Source: Impatiens glandulifera (taxonomy: Eukaryota > Streptophyta > Magnoliopsida > Ericales > Balsaminaceae). From it: a stretch of 64,000 bases of DNA. Of this stretch, positions 59,231 to 64,000 are shown piece by piece. Numbering within the stretch: the stretch's first letter is position 1; each line of letters starts with the position of its first letter. Made by a program: the position numbers and the translations under genes. The stretch spans positions 32,609,751 through 32,673,750 of the forward strand of contig NC_061867.1 in NCBI RefSeq assembly GCF_907164915.1, written 5' to 3'. A model generated the notes under the pieces. The model saw nothing but the letters and a program-made list of their open reading frames with translations, did no database searches and was not told the origin of the DNA.

Positions 59231-61484
59231 AGGTATGTCAATCAACTGGGCATCCACCTTATTTTCAAATCTCTACTAGTTGGTTTATTTAAGGAACAAG
59301 TAGAGTGTGGGCTCCTCACTCCAAATCAGTTGGTTCATGGAGCATCTAGGTGTTATTATGGGCGGGGTGAGGCTATTACCCTAGTCGCATTTTCACTAAC
59401 TTCTCCGTGAAGAGAACCCTTGCAAGATTGAAGCTCTCAAAGGAAATGATTTTAGGTTCATCTAGCCAATAGACGGGTGGCTAGTCGGTCACTGGGTCTA
59501 AATGCCAAGATACATCCATCCATTCTACAAGCAGTAAAAGAACCAAATCTTTAGTAATGGAGTCTGCGGCTAGCTCTAATACCCAAAAGAGTACGTCGAA
59601 TAATTATTTTGGAGTAGTTGACTCCATTTATGGAAAGGAAAGACAAGGAATTCCTCCCTTCGCCACCATTCCAATCACGTTTCTTTTGCCCTCTCCTAGT
59701 GCGATGAAGAAGTAGGCTAAGTCATCTAGTTCTGTCGTTGATCAGATGAAGGCGACTAAGGCGTCTAAGGCATCTAAGGCGTCTAATATCACCAAGAAAT
59801 CTACCAAGGCAACTTTCTCTACTCCTATGGCCTTAGTGCCAAGTATTGTTGTTCCTGTGTTAGAACAAGTTGAAGGACCGACTGTTGAGCCAGTTGGTCC
59901 AAATATAGAATGCTTTGACAGGGATTTATCGCCTATCCTCCCTGAAAAATCAGTAGTTGTTGAGACTATTGATAAATGCAATATTATTGATGAAATGGAG
60001 CAGGTAGTCGCTACAACTCCTACTGATGATGTATCCTCTGAACAAGCTCTCATTCAACCAAATGTCGAGACTCTTGTTGATGAAGTTGTTGAAGAACCAC
60101 TCGTTTATAAGGGAACGGGTATAGTGTATGTACTTTAATAAGGGGTCATTCTGAAGGTTATGTCCCCTTATTATATAATGAGAGCAGTTAGGGGCGCTCC
60201 TGGCATAACCATCATAGAACCTTTACCCACTCCCAAACCAGCTGTAGTTCCAAGAAATGGAAAAGGCATTGCTGACGAAATTCTGGGAAAGGTTTCGGAG
60301 GTCAGCTGCATTTTCAATCTTGTCATGGAACAAGTTGAAGAGAAAATTGCTGAGAAGATTGAAATCATTTATACCTGGCTGAATCACAAAGTAATCACTT
60401 AATTTGATGAAATTATCTTAGGGGCGAGATTTAGAAGGAGTGGAAGAAATTGATCAAGATAGAGAAAAGAGTCCTGAAATGGGTAAAGACATCTGAGGTC
60501 TCTAAAGCCCTCAAAAGAAAGGATCACGTGGTGAAAAATATTATAGGTCGTGCTCTCTTTCCCATGCTTGAGGCAAGAAAAGCCAATTTCAACTCGCTTG
60601 ACAGGGATGCTTTTGCAGAGCAGAATGCATTGAAGCGACTTGATTTGATTATGAATAACTACTGCTCCATAGTCCTTCAACACATTCACTGCATCGAGTC
60701 TTCCCGGTTGAATTTGTTTGATGATATGTCTTCTAGTCAAGACGAGCCAATACAAATCATTGAAGATGATTAGACTATTTTTGAAGAAGAAGAGCAATTT
60801 GCTGCCCATCTTATTGAGCTGGCCAATATCACTTGAAGAAAAGTGCTTAATGGCCCAGCATATCATTGATATGCTCCTGTCTTGGTTCAATCTAAAATCA
60901 ACATAGAAGAGGAAGTAGTTGTTGATGAAGCTAATCATACGCCCACTCCATAGAAGGAGACATCTGAAGTGGCTCCTCCTATAGTTGAAGCAGAAAAATA
61001 TCCATTGGTTGAGGAAGAATCATCAAAGTTAGCTGATCAGTCATTAGGGTTATAGGATGAGAGGGGACCCTTAAAGCAAGAAGATTCTAAGAGGATTCCA
61101 TCTACTGAGGGGGATTAATCTAAAAAAGACGAGTCATCCTCATCCTCAGAATAAGCACCATTAGAATAAAGTCTTATTCCTTCTCCTCCTATTCATCAAT
61201 CATCTCCCATCAGGACAACTGCAGATATTGTTGACAATGTTGCTGATCTACCTCTTCACTTTGAAGATATTTCAGAACGTATTCATCTGTATGTGCCGAT
61301 ATTTTAAATGAGCAAGATCAATCTAAGGATGCATCAAAGGCTCCCTCTTCCCCTACCAAAGATAAAGAACCAGAGCGTTCTTTACAAGTAAATGTGCATG
61401 TGAGCCCCATTCGCACTACTCTAGATTATTCCCAAGTCGCATCTTCGGCTGCTCAGTCCTCTAAAGAAACTTCTCTTGGAGGAT
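59231..61484 (+). pseudogene. Further degenerate coding region of the large LTR element
   Basis: Open pieces at 59746-60138 (Lys/Ala/Ser-rich start, then Val/Glu/Pro-rich), 60160-60402 and 60450-60773 (IKIEKRVLKWVKTSEVSKAL, LDRDAFAEQNALKRLDLIM) share a strand but are broken by stops. Later, Glu/Ser/Pro-rich degenerate sequence reaches 61484. No known enzyme motif. It likely formed one long protein with 58803-59230 and 63481-64000. Confidence 0.5.
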
Positions 61485-61489
61485 CAAAC

Positions 61490-63371
61490 TGTTGGGTCAA
61501 ATTATTTTGACTAAGTGTTGAAATAGTTAGACTATTGGGATTTTGATGATGAAATGATTTATGCGTTTTGATGCAGGTATATCGAAATCAGATTTCATGA
61601 GACTTGATTCTAATGAGGTTCATTATACCGATTTGGTATTAGATGCATGAAATTTGATGTGTAGTCTAACTCGTGGAGTTAGACGTGCAGTCTAACTTGT
61701 GGAGTTAGACGGTGCAGTCTTATGAATTCGGAATTAGACATGCAGTCTAACTCGTGGATTAGACATGCAGTCTAATGAATTCGAAATTAGACGTGCAGTC
61801 TAACTCAGCGGAGTTAGACGTACAGTCTAATATATTCGTAATTAGACGTGCAGTCTAACTCAGCGGAGTTAGAGGTGCAGTCTAATATATTCGGAATTAG
61901 ACGTGTAGTCTAATATATTGTGAAAGTTAGACGTGTAGTCTAACTCAGCGGAGTTAAACGTGCAGTCTAATATATTCGGAATTAGATATGTAGTCTAATA
62001 TATTGTGAAAGTTAGACGTGTAGTCTAACTCCTTCAGACAAGTCTGAAGTAGAACCGTAATTAGACGTGCAGACTAACTCGTGGAGTTAGACGTGCAGTC
62101 TAATGGAACTCGTAATTAGACGTATAGTCGAATGTATTGTGAAAGTTAGACGTGTAGTCTAACTCCTTCAGACAAGTCTGAAGTAGAACCGTAATTAGAC
62201 GTTTAGTCTAACTCGTGGAGTTAGACGTGTAGTCTAATAGAATGAGAAAGTTAGACGTATAGTCTAACTCCTTCAGACAAGTTTGAAGTAGAACCGGAAT
62301 TAGACGTGCAGTCTAATGGTTTGTGAAAGATTAGACGTGAAGTCTAATTGATGAAAGTTAGACGTGTAGTCTAACTCCTTCAGATTTATTCTAAAGTGAT
62401 TGTAATTAGACGTAAGTCTAATCCCATTAGACCAGGTGGTCTAATGGATTCTGCTCTTAGATTAGGACGTTTGATTTCATTAGACGAGGTCGTCTAACTG
62501 AAATGCGTCTAATTCTATTCTTAAGCAGTATGCTTGAAGCTAGCACCCGCCTATCCACGTACTATAGTTGTACTCTACTCCTGCTTCACTTTTTAGTGAA
62601 GATCTGTACGATAGCTAGGCGCAACCAACCAACGAATGCCACGTAAGAGAATATCCCTCACATTACTTGTTTTGCAGGTACATCTCTGATGGAATATTCG
62701 GCGCACTACCAGTTGGTGTACGGCCATGATCCTTGTGCTCAGAACCTGTTGTGTACTATGGAGCTTTCCAATGGAAGAGTGTCACGTATCATTTTGAAGA
62801 TTCGACCATTAGTCTCTGCCCAATATTTATCATATCTCAAAGACAACGGACTATCTCTCGACCTCTCGATTATCTTACTTACTGAAATTACTGTGTAATC
62901 AATCCTTTAAATATTCAAGTTGTAAGCTTCTTTCTTGATTGTACTGTGTGTGAATCAAGAGAGAGATAGAATAAAAAACACCTTTAGCTGAGTGATATTC
63001 TTCATCTTGTATATTGAACAGAGTGTGTTCTGTTCAATAGTGAGTTAAGTGTGTGCAAACTGTATTTTGATTCAAATCATATTAAAGTGAATCCTTCCAT
63101 TGGTTGGAAGAAGGGGGGACGTAGGAGAGTTTGCTCCGAACATCCATAAACAAACTGCTGTGTCTTTTCATTTCTGTCATCTTCACATTCTTCATCTTGA
63201 GTTTCAAACCTAAGTAAACAATTCCGCCTTAATTCTGTTTTAAGTGTTTATAAGGGTTTGCGTTGAATAGAAAGCGAATTAAATCCCTAACAAGATTTCT
63301 TTCAAACTGTTTTTCATAAGCCTTCATCAATAGCCAGACCCCCGTCTCTATCGATCAAGTCGATCCTATCA
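61490..63371 (+). mobile_element. Solo LTR (1.88 kb) with 5-base target duplication
   Basis: Starts TGTTGGGTCAAATT and ends GATCCTATCA. Directly flanked by CAAAC at 61485-61489 and 63372-63376. No PBS or PPT adjoins it, and host element sequence lies on both sides. It is homologous to the LTR at 55120-56870. Expected product of recombination between the two LTRs of a full copy. Confidence 0.85.
61650..62440 (+). repeat. 26-38-base tandem array in the solo LTR
   Basis: Repeats of TTAGACGTGCAGTCTAACTC and variants with GTGGAG, TATATTCGGAA or CTTCAGACAAGTCTGAAG between them. Every unit keeps the palindromic TTAGAC...GTCTAA core seen in the other LTR, but unit length and spacers differ. Confidence 0.9.
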
Positions 63372-63480
63372 CAAACATTTGTAATTGAGTCATGGATGCG
63401 TTGAGTTCTATGAAGTAGAATATAGTGGATATATCGTCCAGATTGGGTCATTTGAACAGGGATTTACTTCAAGTAAATAA

Positions 63481-64000
63481 GATGTCTCTTCCATTCTTTC
63501 CACCCAAAAGGAAATTGAGGAAATTCTGAAGTGGAATACATATGAAATCAACATCCTTAATACTCAGTACAAGAGGTTTGAACATAATTTCTTTAATCGT
63601 CAATCAGAGCATCGTGCTGAAACTAAGGCTTTCACCCTGGAGCTTCACCAAGATATAATATCCACAATGGAACATATTCGGGCACAAGTGATGGAGATGT
63701 CAAACGCATTAAGTAGAGCGGAGGCTAAGCGAATTGAGCAGGCTGACACAATTACAAGGCAATTTCAAGTTGTAGAAGAAGCTGAAGCTGCTGCTGAGAA
63801 GGAAAGAGCTCTTGTTGTTGAAGTTGTCGTTGCCGACCATGATAATGTTAAAAATGGGGAAGGAAGCACAAGAGGTCTTCTAGAGGAACTCGATCGAAAT
63901 CAAAGTGAAAAGTTGCTTGAGGTGGCGAAGATGGTTGTGCACCAGCAAATAGAGGTTCAGGTCGTGAAGGGGACAGAGGTTATGGCAGTGGAGGTCGAGC
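63481..64000 (+). CDS. Open coiled-coil-like reading frame of the large LTR element, runs off window
   Basis: Open without a stop from after a TAA at 63478-63480 to the window edge (173 codons), in frame GAT at 63481: DVSSILSTQKEIEEILKWNT, then FNRQSEHRAETKAFTLELHQ, AQVMEMSNALSRAEAKRIEQ and a Glu/Ala/Val-rich part. Heptad-like content suggests coiled coil. No start codon is assigned. It probably continues the protein interrupted by the solo LTR at 61490. The real 3' end lies outside the window. Confidence 0.55.

Noticed and set aside
62689..62898. Open frame inside the solo LTR
   Set aside because: Lies in LTR sequence homologous to 56200-56410, where the frame differs. Not a gene.

Overview
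This window reads as nuclear DNA of a flowering plant, most likely a eudicot: AT-rich, GT-AG introns, a DIVARICATA/RADIALIS-type MYB gene in two copies, and many plant-type transposable elements. The gag-plus-'plant transposon protein' element at the right end recalls elements I remember from asterids (Lamiales), but the species cannot be fixed from sequence. No bacterial, organellar or viral segment was seen. The only host gene pair I can support is the MYB pair; almost everything else is mobile or repetitive DNA in decay.

Layout. 1-7191: most of a Mutator-like element of the KI-MULE (Kaonashi) class, with a MULE transposase on the + strand and a converging DUF1985/Ulp1-protease gene on the - strand. 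A field of palindromes separates them and a terminal inverted repeat ends the element near 7190. 7192-13038: AT-rich DNA with no convincing gene and one composite direct/inverted repeat. 13039-35055: a segmental duplication complex. A 6,471-bp unit carrying the MYB gene is tandemly duplicated (16269-22739 and 22740-28461), and the 3-kb left flank of the first unit recurs at 32077-35055. Antisense Ty3/Gypsy fragments and a Gypsy 5' end (PBS and probable LTR) lie between. 35056-42900: repeat-rich DNA with a large inverted array of ACGT-containing short repeats split by a LINE-like insertion, an 87-88-bp satellite and a CTCGGTC minisatellite. 43140-55119: nested retroelement fragments comprising Gypsy RT (+), LINE RT (+), Gypsy RNase H/integrase (-), and two Copia elements (-) with LTRs, PPTs and one PBS. 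55120-64000: a large LTR element with a 1.75-kb LTR, a UBN2-type gag, a plant transposon-protein-like region and a coiled-coil-like reading frame. It is interrupted by a solo LTR of its own family flanked by a CAAAC target-site duplication.

Function. No operon-like or pathway relationship exists here. The two MYB copies are intact and are the likeliest expressed genes. The transposon genes inspected in detail carry stops, frameshifts or lost catalytic residues, so they look like relics. The most interesting structures are tandem exon-intron duplication inside the Ulp1 gene, the MYB duplication with readable microhomology junctions, the giant inverted array, and the same-family solo LTR.
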